Part shown: in pieces, positions 9,230-17,135 of the stretch
Layout: every line of letters starts with the position of its first letter
Position numbering within the stretch: position 1 is the first letter of the stretch
Source of the DNA: CAYRMN01 sp964425575
Lineage (GTDB): Bacteria > Patescibacteriota > Patescibacteriia > 2-12-FULL-60-25
Direction: 5' to 3'
Length of the DNA stretch: 50,756 nt
NCBI GenBank assembly: GCA_964425575.1
Contig: CAYRMN010000004.1
Coordinates: forward strand, 1 to 50,756
Notes under the pieces: model-generated
What the model saw: only the letters and a program-made list of their open reading frames with translations
Told to the model about the DNA's origin: nothing
Databases searched by the model: none
Program-made: the position numbers and the translations under genes

Positions 9230-11113
9230 TTAATTCAAACTTGAGCTTGAAGCGGTCACATCTGGAGAAACCGGAACAACAGAGGTTGAAGACGCTGAAT
9301 TTCCCGGAGCAACACCGATCATACACACTGCTCCCCAGGGGCGATAGTGACTCTTAAAAAGATGCTCCATTTTTGAACCGTCTGCATAGGTAACGATCTG
9401 GGTGAATTCAGCATCAGCACCTTTATGCGCAGTTTCCGTGCATTTTTTCTTACCTGGGGGCAGATCCGTGGTCTCTACAAGTTTCGGCGGGGGCGGATCA
9501 GTAATATTGAAAATTTTTGGAGTACGCCAGCTTGGATCAACAGTACGACCATCTTTCGTGCCCCAAAATTCGAAGATAACGGTATCGCCCTTCGTATACG
9601 CATTGATGAGAATGGAATGACCTGTATCATTTAGAAAACGCATGTCCGGCTTCGGATCATAAATCGTCGCATCTGTTCCAGCTGGCTCGTAATACACGAC
9701 TCGATACGCATGATTCTGTCGTTCGGTAATCTTTAAACCTGTATCAAGAGCGCCACGAAAACTCGTGGTCCCAATCTGACACAAACCTCCTCCGAATTCA
9801 GGCAGTGTTTTATCACCTTTGATCACCAGTTCAGGAAACCAGCCGTGTTCTCCGTCAATAGGCCCAAGCGTCTTGATCAGAGAAAACTCTTCGCCGTCTC
9901 CAATAATCGTTCCATTAACCTTTTCAATACCCTTGGCGATATTTTTTCGACGATTTACCGGAGACCCCGCAAAATTTGAACGGCCAACTCCAATAATTTC
10001 TTTGATGCCCAATCGATCTGGGTCCTCTCCGGTAAGATCGCCATTCACAGTATCAACGATAAGCGGAAAGACATGCTCTGACGGCCAACGTGTTGCCACT
10101 TGCCGTAAGGTGCTCGTGGCATTAATCGCTGTTCCCTGAATACCCGGAACAAAAGAGGCTATCTTCCCATTCGTTACCACAAGCGAGCCTTTCTTCACTT
10201 CTTGTTCCAGGGATGGAGCCAGCTGACGTAGCGTGTCATGAAACGCTTCTGGATCAAGCGCTGGTTTTAGTTGACCGTGTTCATCCTTAGCTCGAATCCA
10301 ACTTGCGAGGGTGGACGTTGAGATAGGATACGTTTGATCTTGATAGGTAAAAACGAGCTGTGGACGACCCAAAAATTCTCGTATTTGCGCCATAAGAGGC
10401 TGTAAATCTGCAGCATACACCTGTGGTTCAATGGTTGTTTTTTTGAGTTCAATCGGCTCATACGACAAGCCTTCTGCCTGAAAATGGATCGCCTTAAAAG
10501 CATCTATCATTTGAAATGCCGTTCCTGCATGCTCAGACTCAATCATCACACTTGGCTCGCCCACAGTTGTGGTTTTTATGGAAAAAGACGCATCTTGTGC
10601 TGCGACAAGCTTTTCCTTAAATAGTTCGTGCAGAGCATTCTCTATGCCCGCTTCATCAATCGCAATCGAAGCAGGAATACGCGTTGGTCGAACTCGAGCT
10701 TCAAACTGTTCAAGTACATTTTTGAGCCAACCATCACCACGACCAACCTCATACGCTACCTGAAGAGCGGCATCAATATCATACCGGATCAAATCGTGGG
10801 ACGTATCTGGATTGGTTGCCAGCCCTATGACATCCAACTGTACTTCTTTTCCTTGAAATGAAAAACGCAGTCCTTGTGCCAAGGCCTGATCAATAGCCTT
10901 CTGCACAGTCTGGCGCGCTTCTTCTGGCGTTAGTCCATCCAAGCGCACGTCTAAAATACGAACTCCAGGGAACATCTGATGATCGTATAAACGAGCATAG
11001 ATGACCTCGGCGCTAGCAGCGCCAATAGCAAGAAAGGCAACCACTCCAAATGTAACCGCGGCCCATAGAGCAAACGCCCGGATCAATAAAATGTCTCGTT
11101 TTTTATCACTCAT
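9230..11113 (-). CDS. VanW family protein with peptidoglycan-binding-like repeats
   Basis: 627 aa. An N-terminal membrane anchor (about residues 10-35, ALWAAVTFGVVAFLAIGA) is followed by an extracytoplasmic region with two domains of the type usually found before VanW (about 45-160 and 245-345, each starting with a G-V/L-x-x-DGLT-like or STSTLASW stretch). The VanW domain itself covers about 375-525, with recognisable SPVNRRKNI, GPIDGEHGWFPELVI, GGGLCQIGTTSF and NHAYRVVYYEP motifs. The tail is Pro/Ser/Thr-rich. VanW was named from vancomycin-resistance clusters, but its biochemical role is unsettled; a cell-envelope function is the safe inference. The ATG at 11113 overlaps the stop of the upstream small gene (ATGA), indicating translational coupling. 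Confidence 0.85.
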   Translation of the reverse strand: MSDKKRDILLIRAFALWAAVTFGVVAFLAIGAASAEVIYARLYDHQMFPGVRILDVRLDGLTPEEARQTVQKAIDQALAQGLRFSFQGKEVQLDVIGLATNPDTSHDLIRYDIDAALQVAYEVGRGDGWLKNVLEQFEARVRPTRIPASIAIDEAGIENALHELFKEKLVAAQDASFSIKTTTVGEPSVMIESEHAGTAFQMIDAFKAIHFQAEGLSYEPIELKKTTIEPQVYAADLQPLMAQIREFLGRPQLVFTYQDQTYPISTSTLASWIRAKDEHGQLKPALDPEAFHDTLRQLAPSLEQEVKKGSLVVTNGKIASFVPGIQGTAINATSTLRQVATRWPSEHVFPLIVDTVNGDLTGEDPDRLGIKEIIGVGRSNFAGSPVNRRKNIAKGIEKVNGTIIGDGEEFSLIKTLGPIDGEHGWFPELVIKGDKTLPEFGGGLCQIGTTSFRGALDTGLKITERQNHAYRVVYYEPAGTDATIYDPKPDMRFLNDTGHSILINAYTKGDTVIFEFWGTKDGRTVDPSWRTPKIFNITDPPPPKLVETTDLPPGKKKCTETAHKGADAEFTQIVTYADGSKMEHLFKSHYRPWGAVCMIGVAPGNSASSTSVVPVSPDVTASSSSLN

Positions 11114-11328
11114 GGCAGTAGTATTTCATTCAAAAGCTCTCTCGCCAAGTCCTGCCTCCCTGCGTCTTCCGATCCGAGCACTGTGGCCCATAGACGGATC
11201 TGAGAACCAACCTTCGGCATTCCCTCGCAAGCTGCAAGAGGAAGCTTTACAAGCTGACCATCATCACAAGACAATGTAACCTGATCGCCTTCGATAGTTA
11301 GAACCGTCGCATGCAATGACGTTAGCAT
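11110..11328 (-). CDS. Small conserved-looking protein of unknown function upstream of VanW gene
   Basis: 72 aa if it starts at the ATG at 11328 (MLTSLHATVLTIEGD), which has GGAG 10 nt upstream; a longer frame from a TTG at 11382 is less likely. The sequence alternates hydrophobic and polar residues (ATVLTIEGDQVTLSCDDGQLVKLPL), suggesting a small beta-barrel of OB or SH3-like type, then a short amphipathic helix at the C-terminus. No signal peptide or catalytic motif was found. Its TGA overlaps the ATG of the VanW gene by 4 nt, so the two are surely one transcript. Function unknown. Confidence 0.7.
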   Translation of the reverse strand: MLTSLHATVLTIEGDQVTLSCDDGQLVKLPLAACEGMPKVGSQIRLWATVLGSEDAGRQDLARELLNEILLP

Positions 11329-11394
11329 AGATAAGCAGCTCCAATATATATAAAAACGAGGTCTACAGCAATCCGCATCCAAGAAACTTTTTTG

Positions 11395-11725
11395 TAGGGG
11401 AGAGCGAGTCCGAAGACCTGCGACACCCTATGAAGAAGTTCCATGCTTGTCGTGGACGCGGATTGCCCTAAACCCCGTGTTTTGGCAATCCCTAAAAGAG
11501 CGAGAGGTATACTCTCTCATACGAACGCACATTTGTCAAGCCATCCTGACGTTTTTCGCGTATTTTATGTTTGTATCCTTTAGGGACCAAAAAACGGCCT
11601 TTTATAAAACCGCTTCAAGGGACTAAAGGGAAGATATCATATGAAATCGATTCTGTCAATCCCGACTCAATGCTGACCATATATAACGCTTTCTGCACGA
11701 TCTAGAGTGCATTTTTAGATTTTGA
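11395..11725. other. Intergenic region with foldable segments, no gene seen
   Basis: No convincing reading frame. On the minus strand an 8-bp inverted pair GGATTGCC/GGCAATCC (11461-11493) encloses a loop, followed by CGACA/TGTCG. A TTGACA (11534-11539, minus) lies upstream, but the nearest TATACC is 22 nt away, which is too long for a normal promoter. Farther right, CCTTTAG/CTAAAGG (about 11578-11627) encloses an AT-rich CGG/CCG hairpin with a T-run on the minus strand. It could hold a small RNA or the leader of the 72-aa gene; evidence is weak. Confidence 0.35.
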
Positions 11726-11756
11726 AAGCCGCAGGTGGAGCTGAATCCTGCGGCTT
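11726..11756 (-). terminator. Terminator-like hairpin after islet 1 lipoprotein gene
   Basis: Ten-bp inverted arms AAGCCGCAGG/CCTGCGGCTT separated by 11 nt, 22 nt past the stop of the 318-aa gene. On the minus strand it is followed by TTTCAAAATC, so the U-tract is imperfect. Confidence 0.6.
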
Positions 11757-11777
11757 GGGCCCGACCAAAGAGACCGG

Positions 11778-12734
11778 TCAGTCGTCTTGATTTTCTGAAA
11801 TTAGGAAGTAGGGATCGAGATCTTCGATGGTCCAGGTGAGCATGGTGATGTTCACACCCTTGGAAGTAAATGCTCCTTGACTTGTCGTGGGCGTGATACT
11901 TTCGAGTCCGAGCTTGCCGAAGGCCTTGCCATTCTGGGCCAACTCGAATCGCTCACCTTCCTCAGTTTCCGTGCTGATCGTGGCTCTGATCCGATCATTG
12001 CCCAAATCTACGCTGCTGTCGCCAAGAGTGACGGCAACGTCGAACTCGATGGTGAACGTCATGGCGCCCATCTGCGAATCCCAGCTCGCGGCTACGCAGG
12101 AACCGTCGCCAGTCAGTCCGTCGAAGTGGATGACAGCAGGCAGCGCCGAGAATTCGAAGTTCTGTGACGCCATAGCCACGGTGTCATGGTAACAGCCGAG
12201 GAATCCGAACTTAACTCCGGGAATCTCTGCGGTTCTCGGACCTATGCCGTTGATAGGGGCATTCGCATGGCCCTTCAAGACCACGGTCACATGGCCTGCC
12301 AAGCTCACGACACCAAATCCGGGATCTCCACGCCGTTTACGGCAGCATTCCTGATACGTCCCATCTAGAGACTCGATGTGCTTTCGCAGCAGGGACGCTT
12401 GCTTCTGGAGATCCTTCTCTTTCAGCGTCACTCCACCTATCCCCTGTCCTACTGGGCAGCCTGCGGAGCTGCATTGCCTCTGCGCTTGCAGCACCCGGAT
12501 CTTTGCTTCGACGTCCGCCAGATCTTCAAAAAATCCTTGCAGCTCTTCAGCGCACACGTCTTCGTAGCAAAACTCCCCGACACACTTGGGGGACTTCGGA
12601 GGAACTGCGACCCCAGAAAAATTTTCGAGGCTCGCGGAATAAAGGCTGCAGCTCATCAAGGAGGCAGCCGAGACAAGCAGCATCCCCGCCAACCCCATGG
12701 CCGCTCCCTTCCTCAGCTCGCTTCCTCGCTTCAT
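11778..12734 (-). CDS. Putative lipoprotein, cysteine-containing, unknown function (islet 1)
   Basis: 318 aa. The N-terminus is Lys/Arg-rich, then hydrophobic (GLAGMLLVSAASLMSC), with a lipobox-like LMSC at about residues 26-29, so a lipid-anchored protein is likely. Residues 50-135 hold several Cys and a helical stretch (DLADVEAKIRVLQAQRQ). The C-terminal half (150-310) is beta-rich, with phrases such as MGAMTFTIEFDVAVTL typical of an immunoglobulin-like sandwich. The ATG at 12734 has a strong AAGGAAGG Shine-Dalgarno, and a TTGACA-N17-TATGTT promoter lies at 12782-12810. Codons are distinctly more GC-rich than in neighbouring core genes. I did not recognise a family. Together with the next gene it forms an islet between the VanW operon and a methyltransferase. 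Confidence 0.8.
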   Translation of the reverse strand: MKRGSELRKGAAMGLAGMLLVSAASLMSCSLYSASLENFSGVAVPPKSPKCVGEFCYEDVCAEELQGFFEDLADVEAKIRVLQAQRQCSSAGCPVGQGIGGVTLKEKDLQKQASLLRKHIESLDGTYQECCRKRRGDPGFGVVSLAGHVTVVLKGHANAPINGIGPRTAEIPGVKFGFLGCYHDTVAMASQNFEFSALPAVIHFDGLTGDGSCVAASWDSQMGAMTFTIEFDVAVTLGDSSVDLGNDRIRATISTETEEGERFELAQNGKAFGKLGLESITPTTSQGAFTSKGVNITMLTWTIEDLDPYFLISENQDD

Positions 12735-12781
12735 GCTCGCCTTCCTTTCTCGCTCACGTTTTCTTCAAAAGGACCGAAATA

Positions 12782-12810
12782 AACATACTGAGAAACCCAC
12801 CTTGTGTCAA
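12782..12810 (-). promoter_or_regulatory. Sigma70-type promoter of the 318-aa lipoprotein gene
   Basis: On the minus strand TTGACA (12810-12805), 17-nt spacer, TATGTT (12787-12782). It leaves a leader of about 40 nt that includes the Shine-Dalgarno. Confidence 0.7.
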
Positions 12811-12860
12811 TTTACAATCAAGAATTGTCTCTCATTTTTATCAAAATGAATAAAAGTTAG

Positions 12861-12889
12861 CCCCGGTCGTCAAGGATTGAACGCCGGGG
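12861..12889 (-). terminator. Terminator-like hairpin after the 163-aa lipoprotein gene
   Basis: Inverted arms CCCCGG/CCGGGG with further partial pairing inside. On the minus strand it is followed by CTAACTTTTATTC. It lies 23 nt after the stop of the upstream gene. Confidence 0.6.
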
Positions 12890-12912
12890 TGATCATACAA
12901 AGGCCGAGAATC

Positions 12913-13404
12913 TTATTTGGCCGCAATAACTTGGACGCGCACGATGTCGCAACTGTTCAGCGATATGGCGTCCGATCCAGGTAGACAGCGCCGGGCTTCC
13001 TGAGGGAAAATCAGGCACCGGCAGATGCAGTCCCCCATCTTTCCGCTCTCATCAAAGGGGCACACTCCCCAGAGTGTAGCTCCGCCTACAGAACAGGAGT
13101 TGGGGCAGACGCCGTCCATGGGCTCGGAACTCTCTGCGCCTGGTAGGGACTCAAGAATGACGCACCCGCACCGACCTAATTCCGGCTCAAGCCGCCTTTC
13201 CTCGTCCGTTGGAAGCAGTGCGAGCAGCTCCACATCGAGAGCTTTACAGGCCTCGGGGGAAACTGAGCAGGTGCCGTCATCCTGAATCGGCGTTAAGAAT
13301 TCTGGCGGTGTGGTCGGCTCTTCATGACCACTGCATCCCCCTCCAACAAACATCGCACTGCTGCCTACAAGCAGCGCGGCGACCAATACCAATCTTCGAC
13401 GCAT
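12913..13404 (-). CDS. Putative small cysteine-rich lipoprotein (islet 1)
   Basis: 163 aa from the ATG at 13404 (MRRRLVLVAALLVG). This start is chosen because GGAGGA sits five nt upstream; a longer version from 13419 would put the ribosome site inside the gene. The signal peptide ends in VGGGC, with Cys as the presumed lipidation site, then a Glu/Pro/Thr-rich linker. The mature part holds about a dozen Cys in pairs such as CGCVI, CICRCLI and CPNSCS, suggesting a compact disulfide-bonded domain. No family recognised. It has its own hairpin terminator, a possible promoter upstream, and GC-rich codon use like its islet neighbour, so both probably arrived together. Confidence 0.75.
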   Translation of the reverse strand: MRRRLVLVAALLVGSSAMFVGGGCSGHEEPTTPPEFLTPIQDDGTCSVSPEACKALDVELLALLPTDEERRLEPELGRCGCVILESLPGAESSEPMDGVCPNSCSVGGATLWGVCPFDESGKMGDCICRCLIFPQEARRCLPGSDAISLNSCDIVRVQVIAAK

Positions 13405-13452
13405 ACATCCTCCACACATGTTGGAAAGGTGCGCTGACCATCAGCTAAGGTT

Positions 13453-13481
13453 AGGGTGCGCGAAAAATATACACCTGTCAA
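13453..13481 (-). promoter_or_regulatory. Possible promoter of the 163-aa lipoprotein gene
   Basis: A perfect TTGACA (13481-13476, minus) is present, but the hexamer at 17-nt spacing is CACCCT and at 19-nt spacing CCCTAA, so the -10 box is weak. Confidence 0.4.
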
Positions 13482-13508
13482 TTTCATCCATCCACTGACC
13501 TATGCCGC

Positions 13509-14219
13509 TTAAACCTTCTTCGCTATGCACACAATCCCCGTCCCAATTGGCATATGTAGAAACTTCCCCGTCCACGCTTCAAGAAAAGCGAAAGGCAAAA
13601 TAATCTTCCCGAGCCAGCGTGGCCCGAACAGGCTCTGTGGTCGTGAGGCACCGAGCAAGCGCAGAGGAAAATAAGCAAACGAAAAATAATGGTTCCAATC
13701 CAGTATTTCAAATCCATGTCGCTGAAGAGCTTCGTTTAAACCTCGAAAGGTATAGCGTCGAAGATGATGAGCTTCAATGTCGCTCTTACTCCATAAACTC
13801 ATGTAGGCTGGAACGGTTACAAGCAAATGGCCTCCAAGCATAAGAAACTGAGCGGCGCGTTCTAGCCCCCCGTCTTCATCCACATGCTCCAACACATCGA
13901 CCATCATGACGAGATCAGCTGGACCGATCAATTCATCTGGTCCAATCTTCTCAAGCGGCAAGTGAATAAGGCGCGATCGCATGTGCGCTGGGGGACAAAA
14001 GGGCAATGGATGAGGTTCAATACCAATATATTCGCCGTCAGGATTTAGAAAAGACTCAAGGATAGACGCATTCCTCCCCGTACCACAGCCAATATCAATC
14101 ACTCGAGACAACGAGGTCATGTGCTTGGTCAGCATATTTCGTAACCACTGACGTTTGGCGCGGTAATACCAAGAGTCTACATCCTGTTCTGCCATTTCTA
14201 GAAATACATGAGGTTCCAT
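13509..14219 (-). CDS. Class I SAM-dependent methyltransferase
   Basis: 236 aa. The SAM-binding motif I is clear near residues 40-51 (VIDIGCGTGRNA), followed by the acidic end of strand 2 (YIGIEP), motif II around LVMMVDVLEHVDEDGG and motif III with LLVTVPAY. This is the UbiG/methyltransferase-11 type fold; the C-terminal part (LRRYTFRGLNEALQRHGFEIL) is typical of enzymes acting on glycan- or lipid-linked substrates, but the substrate cannot be read from sequence. It follows a polytopic membrane protein and another methyltransferase on the same strand, separated by 104 nt containing a palindromic repeat. The set probably serves synthesis or modification of a surface polymer; that is inference. 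Confidence 0.85.
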   Translation of the reverse strand: MEPHVFLEMAEQDVDSWYYRAKRQWLRNMLTKHMTSLSRVIDIGCGTGRNASILESFLNPDGEYIGIEPHPLPFCPPAHMRSRLIHLPLEKIGPDELIGPADLVMMVDVLEHVDEDGGLERAAQFLMLGGHLLVTVPAYMSLWSKSDIEAHHLRRYTFRGLNEALQRHGFEILDWNHYFSFAYFPLRLLGASRPQSLFGPRWLGKIILPFAFLEAWTGKFLHMPIGTGIVCIAKKV

Positions 14220-14258
14220 ATATGATTAATTCTATCTTACGGTGCTATTACTCTATTT

Positions 14259-14333
14259 GTCGTCCTGAGCTTGTCGAAGGATCTTCTCCTTGGAGCAGGT
14301 CCTTCGACTACACTTCGTTCCGCTCATGACGAC
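14259..14333. repeat. Dispersed palindromic repeat, GTCGTCCTGAGC family
   Basis: Ends GTCGTCCTGAGC and GCTCATGACGAC are inverted copies and GTCGAAGGA/TCCTTCGAC pairs lie inside. A longer relative is at 17016-17114. Its right end supplies the TGA stop of the membrane protein gene at 14324. Confidence 0.8.
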
Positions 14334-16123
14334 GGAACAGAAAGACTCTTCAGGGAATACAGCGTAAAGCGTTCATTCTCAAACACCTTCTCCCCTACTC
14401 CAAGTCGCGCTGGATCCCAATGATCTTCGAGCTTATCGAATAAGACATAATCAACTCGATAGGATCGCAGTGCATCTCGAGGCGAGATATGTTCACGGAA
14501 CTGCTCATAACGCGCCAAGGCTCCTGGCAATTCATTTTGCACGAATTCCAGCCGTTGCTCAGCAAAGATAGATAAGGTGAAATACTGTGTCATCCCGATT
14601 GGATCACGACCAAAGGCTTGACGTACTGCCGTCGATGTAAGATCGAGTAATTCAAACCAGGTAAACGCCGCCTGCTCTATGCGCTTCGGATCTATTGGCG
14701 TCGCCATCGCATAAAAATGCCACCACAGATGAGCTGGGGTGTAGATCGGAATGAGTAAGCCAATATTTTGATTGGAAAATACGACATCATCTCGAGTCGC
14801 GTGCTCATTCAGCCATGTCGCTACCCCAGAGAATAGCTGTAGATTGGCCATGAATACTCGGTTGGAGGTAAAGATTCGATACTGAAACAACATCTGAACG
14901 GTAAGACTCAACAGGAGCACGATCACGGCAGCGATACGTGGATGGGACGACTTCATCCCGGACCAACCCACGCACAAAAAAATCCACAAAACCAGAGAGG
15001 AACCGATCATGGACATGTAATGATCAGGCTGAAGGCTAATGCCCGTCACGATTTGTTGATTCACTGCGATAAATGTCGCCATGAGTCCCGCGACACTCAA
15101 GCGATAGATGTGCGCTGAAACAAAACGCCGCGCTGCATACAAGGCACCAAGTGCCAAAATGAGAGGTACATTGTATGTCCACGATGCGAACTGATGTCCA
15201 AAAACAGCTGCGAGTCGTAATGCGTACCCAGCATCATGGGATGCAGAAATAACAGAGATCAAGGCAGGTAATCCAAGCGCCATGCCTACTCCACCACTTT
15301 TTAATAACGCAATAAAAACTCGAGGCTGACGAGCCTGCATGCTTTGAACGATAAGCGCAAACAGCAGAGCCAGGCTCCACGTCCAAGCCCATACATAGGT
15401 GTACATCAACAATCCAATAATAAGTCCCGCTGAGAGCCAATATTTCTTCTTATCGGGCTGCTCAAATACACGAATCCACACATAGAAAAGCGCCCAAAGA
15501 AAAGGGGCTTCAAATTGAGGATGAACTGGTCGATCATACAGCGTGTAGAGCAATGGTGGAGTTCGGCCAAAGAGGATAGAAAATGCATTCAATGGCCCGT
15601 AGACTACATAACTCAGGCACACGACCGCTGTTGCCGATGTAAGTGAAAATAAACGAGAACGGGTTAGTCGCCACGAAACGCTATACACCACAAGCAGGAA
15701 AAGCGTAGGCAGAACAAATCGCCAGCCTAGTAATACATTATCCGCTCCTGCATGAAACCAACGACCAGGCAGCGCCATAATGCGCTCAGCCAGATCTGGG
15801 ATTGGATAAGGTCGGTGTTTCGTTTCAAGCAGAACGGCATTCCATGGCTTACCGCCCCTCATCGCTTCAGCCATCACCGCGTGATACCACGCTGCATCCT
15901 GACTAACGGGTGAAATAATGGGCGCAATACCCCGATATCTATTCCCCATCCAAACACGGAACATCAGCTGGGAAGAGATCATTAAAAGACCTACAAGGAC
16001 AGCAAAGAAAAAAACCATCCAATACTTTCGCGAAAACACTTTTCTGTCATTCCCGCGCAGGCGGGAATCTTGTTTTTCGATAAGATTCCCGTTTTCACGG
16101 GAATGACAAATAACATCACTCAT
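14324..16123 (-). CDS. Polytopic membrane protein, possibly GT-C glycosyltransferase-like
   Basis: 599 aa with about ten to twelve hydrophobic segments between residues 30 and 410 (for example YWMVFFFAVLVGLLMISS) and a soluble C-terminal domain of about 170 residues. The topology, with a large first outside loop and a C-terminal globular part, resembles GT-C membrane glycosyltransferases, but no diagnostic motif was found. The ATG at 16123 overlaps the TGA of the upstream methyltransferase by 4 nt, so this start is well supported. As a result residues 6-26 (CHSRENGNL, then DSRLRGND) are the translation of a dispersed palindromic repeat at 16046-16107. The stop codon also lies inside a different repeat. 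The tail encoded by the repeat would be cytoplasmic and is probably tolerated rather than functional. Confidence 0.7.
   Translation of the reverse strand: MSDVICHSRENGNLIEKQDSRLRGNDRKVFSRKYWMVFFFAVLVGLLMISSQLMFRVWMGNRYRGIAPIISPVSQDAAWYHAVMAEAMRGGKPWNAVLLETKHRPYPIPDLAERIMALPGRWFHAGADNVLLGWRFVLPTLFLLVVYSVSWRLTRSRLFSLTSATAVVCLSYVVYGPLNAFSILFGRTPPLLYTLYDRPVHPQFEAPFLWALFYVWIRVFEQPDKKKYWLSAGLIIGLLMYTYVWAWTWSLALLFALIVQSMQARQPRVFIALLKSGGVGMALGLPALISVISASHDAGYALRLAAVFGHQFASWTYNVPLILALGALYAARRFVSAHIYRLSVAGLMATFIAVNQQIVTGISLQPDHYMSMIGSSLVLWIFLCVGWSGMKSSHPRIAAVIVLLLSLTVQMLFQYRIFTSNRVFMANLQLFSGVATWLNEHATRDDVVFSNQNIGLLIPIYTPAHLWWHFYAMATPIDPKRIEQAAFTWFELLDLTSTAVRQAFGRDPIGMTQYFTLSIFAEQRLEFVQNELPGALARYEQFREHISPRDALRSYRVDYVLFDKLEDHWDPARLGVGEKVFENERFTLYSLKSLSVPSS
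16046..16107. repeat. Dispersed palindromic repeat, GTCATTCCCGC family, inside a gene start
   Basis: GTCATTCCCG at the left and CGGGAATGAC at the right are exact inverted copies; GGGAATCTT/AAGATTCCC pairs lie inside. It is read as residues 6-26 of the membrane protein. A short relative is at 22645-22677. Confidence 0.85.
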
Positions 16124-16977
16124 GCCAACGGTTTCTCAAAAACGACTTGCTGCTGATCCAATGCGCGCACTCGGATGAACATCTGGCTGTTCAATTTTGG
16201 GAAAAAAGGGATGTAGGCGCGAAGACGGGAAGCGGCGTGCTCAATAGTGAAACGCTTGATCGGCCTGTCCCATAACGATAATGCGATACCTGTTTTTTTA
16301 GCTGCCCACTCACACCAAGCGTGGCTAATAAAACATAAATGCTCCCCGCTGCGAAACTCACTCCAGTGCCAACCTGAACATCTCATAATCCAACTGGTCG
16401 GATCAGGCGTGCTAATGACTATCTTTCCCCCTGGAGCCAACCAGCTAACCGCCTTAGTAAAAACATCAAATGGATGCGACACGTGTTCCAGTACATCCCA
16501 CAACATAATGATATCAAATTGTTCATGGATCTCAGCCTCTTCAATGCGCTTACACATGAATGTTACGCCTGGAAGATATTTCCGTGCCTTCTCGATCGCA
16601 TAGGTAGATACATCAATCCCCACGAGACATGACTCCGATACACCGAGATCGCGAACTGCTTCGAGTGCGGTTCCGGTCGCGCAGCCAATATCGAGCACCC
16701 GCATATGAGGCTGCACATGCGACATGACACGCTCTGTAAAATCTTCACGCAAACGAAAGCGATAGCGATCATACGAAAGATACCCGGAATACCAGGGCGA
16801 ATCGATGATCCCCTGCTCAAAATATTCTTGTGTATAGAGATGTGTAGCCGGCTTCAGTAAAGACGTAACTGGATACGCTCCACATGCCGCGCAATGCCAC
16901 ATGCTCCAAATATTCCTCGGCTCTTGTACGACGCGCTCGATCAAAAGCGCATTACAAGACGGGCATGTCAGGGTCAT
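16120..16977 (-). CDS. SAM-dependent methyltransferase with N-terminal zinc ribbon
   Basis: 285 aa. Residues 4-34 form a four-Cys zinc ribbon (CPSC then CAAC). The Rossmann methyltransferase follows, with motif I VLDIGCATGTALEAV near 95-110, LVGIDVS at strand 2, DIIMLWDVLEHVSHP as motif II and GGKIVISTPDP as motif III. The zinc-ribbon plus methyltransferase-11/23 arrangement is common in enzymes of sugar and cell-surface pathways; the substrate is not evident. The ATG at 16977 directly precedes the first CPSC. It is coupled by an ATGA overlap to the membrane protein downstream, placing both in one transcript with the second methyltransferase. Confidence 0.85.
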   Translation of the reverse strand: MTLTCPSCNALLIERVVQEPRNIWSMWHCAACGAYPVTSLLKPATHLYTQEYFEQGIIDSPWYSGYLSYDRYRFRLREDFTERVMSHVQPHMRVLDIGCATGTALEAVRDLGVSESCLVGIDVSTYAIEKARKYLPGVTFMCKRIEEAEIHEQFDIIMLWDVLEHVSHPFDVFTKAVSWLAPGGKIVISTPDPTSWIMRCSGWHWSEFRSGEHLCFISHAWCEWAAKKTGIALSLWDRPIKRFTIEHAASRLRAYIPFFPKLNSQMFIRVRALDQQQVVFEKPLA

Positions 16978-17015
16978 AACTCATTTTAAACTCTCTTCGA
17001 TCATGCAACTTCGTT

Positions 17016-17114
17016 TCGTCGTCCTGAGCGAAGCGTATGCGAAGTCGAAGGATCTATAAGGAATATATTCTTTATAGGTCCCTCGGCGTCACTCCGTTTT
17101 GCTCGGGACGACGA
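17016..17114. repeat. Dispersed palindromic repeat, GTCGTCCTGAGC family (long copy)
   Basis: Begins TCGTCGTCCTGAGCG and ends CGGGACGACGA, with GTCGAAGGATC and an inner ATATAAAGAATAT-type palindrome. It fills the spacer between the SMC gene and the zinc-ribbon methyltransferase. Confidence 0.75.
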
Positions 17115-17135
17115 AAAATGAACCTACACGCTTCT

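Noticed and set aside
11329..11382. Upstream TTG start extending the 72-aa protein
   Set aside because: The extra 18 residues are Cys- and aromatic-rich and unlike the rest; the ATG at 11328 has its own GGAG.
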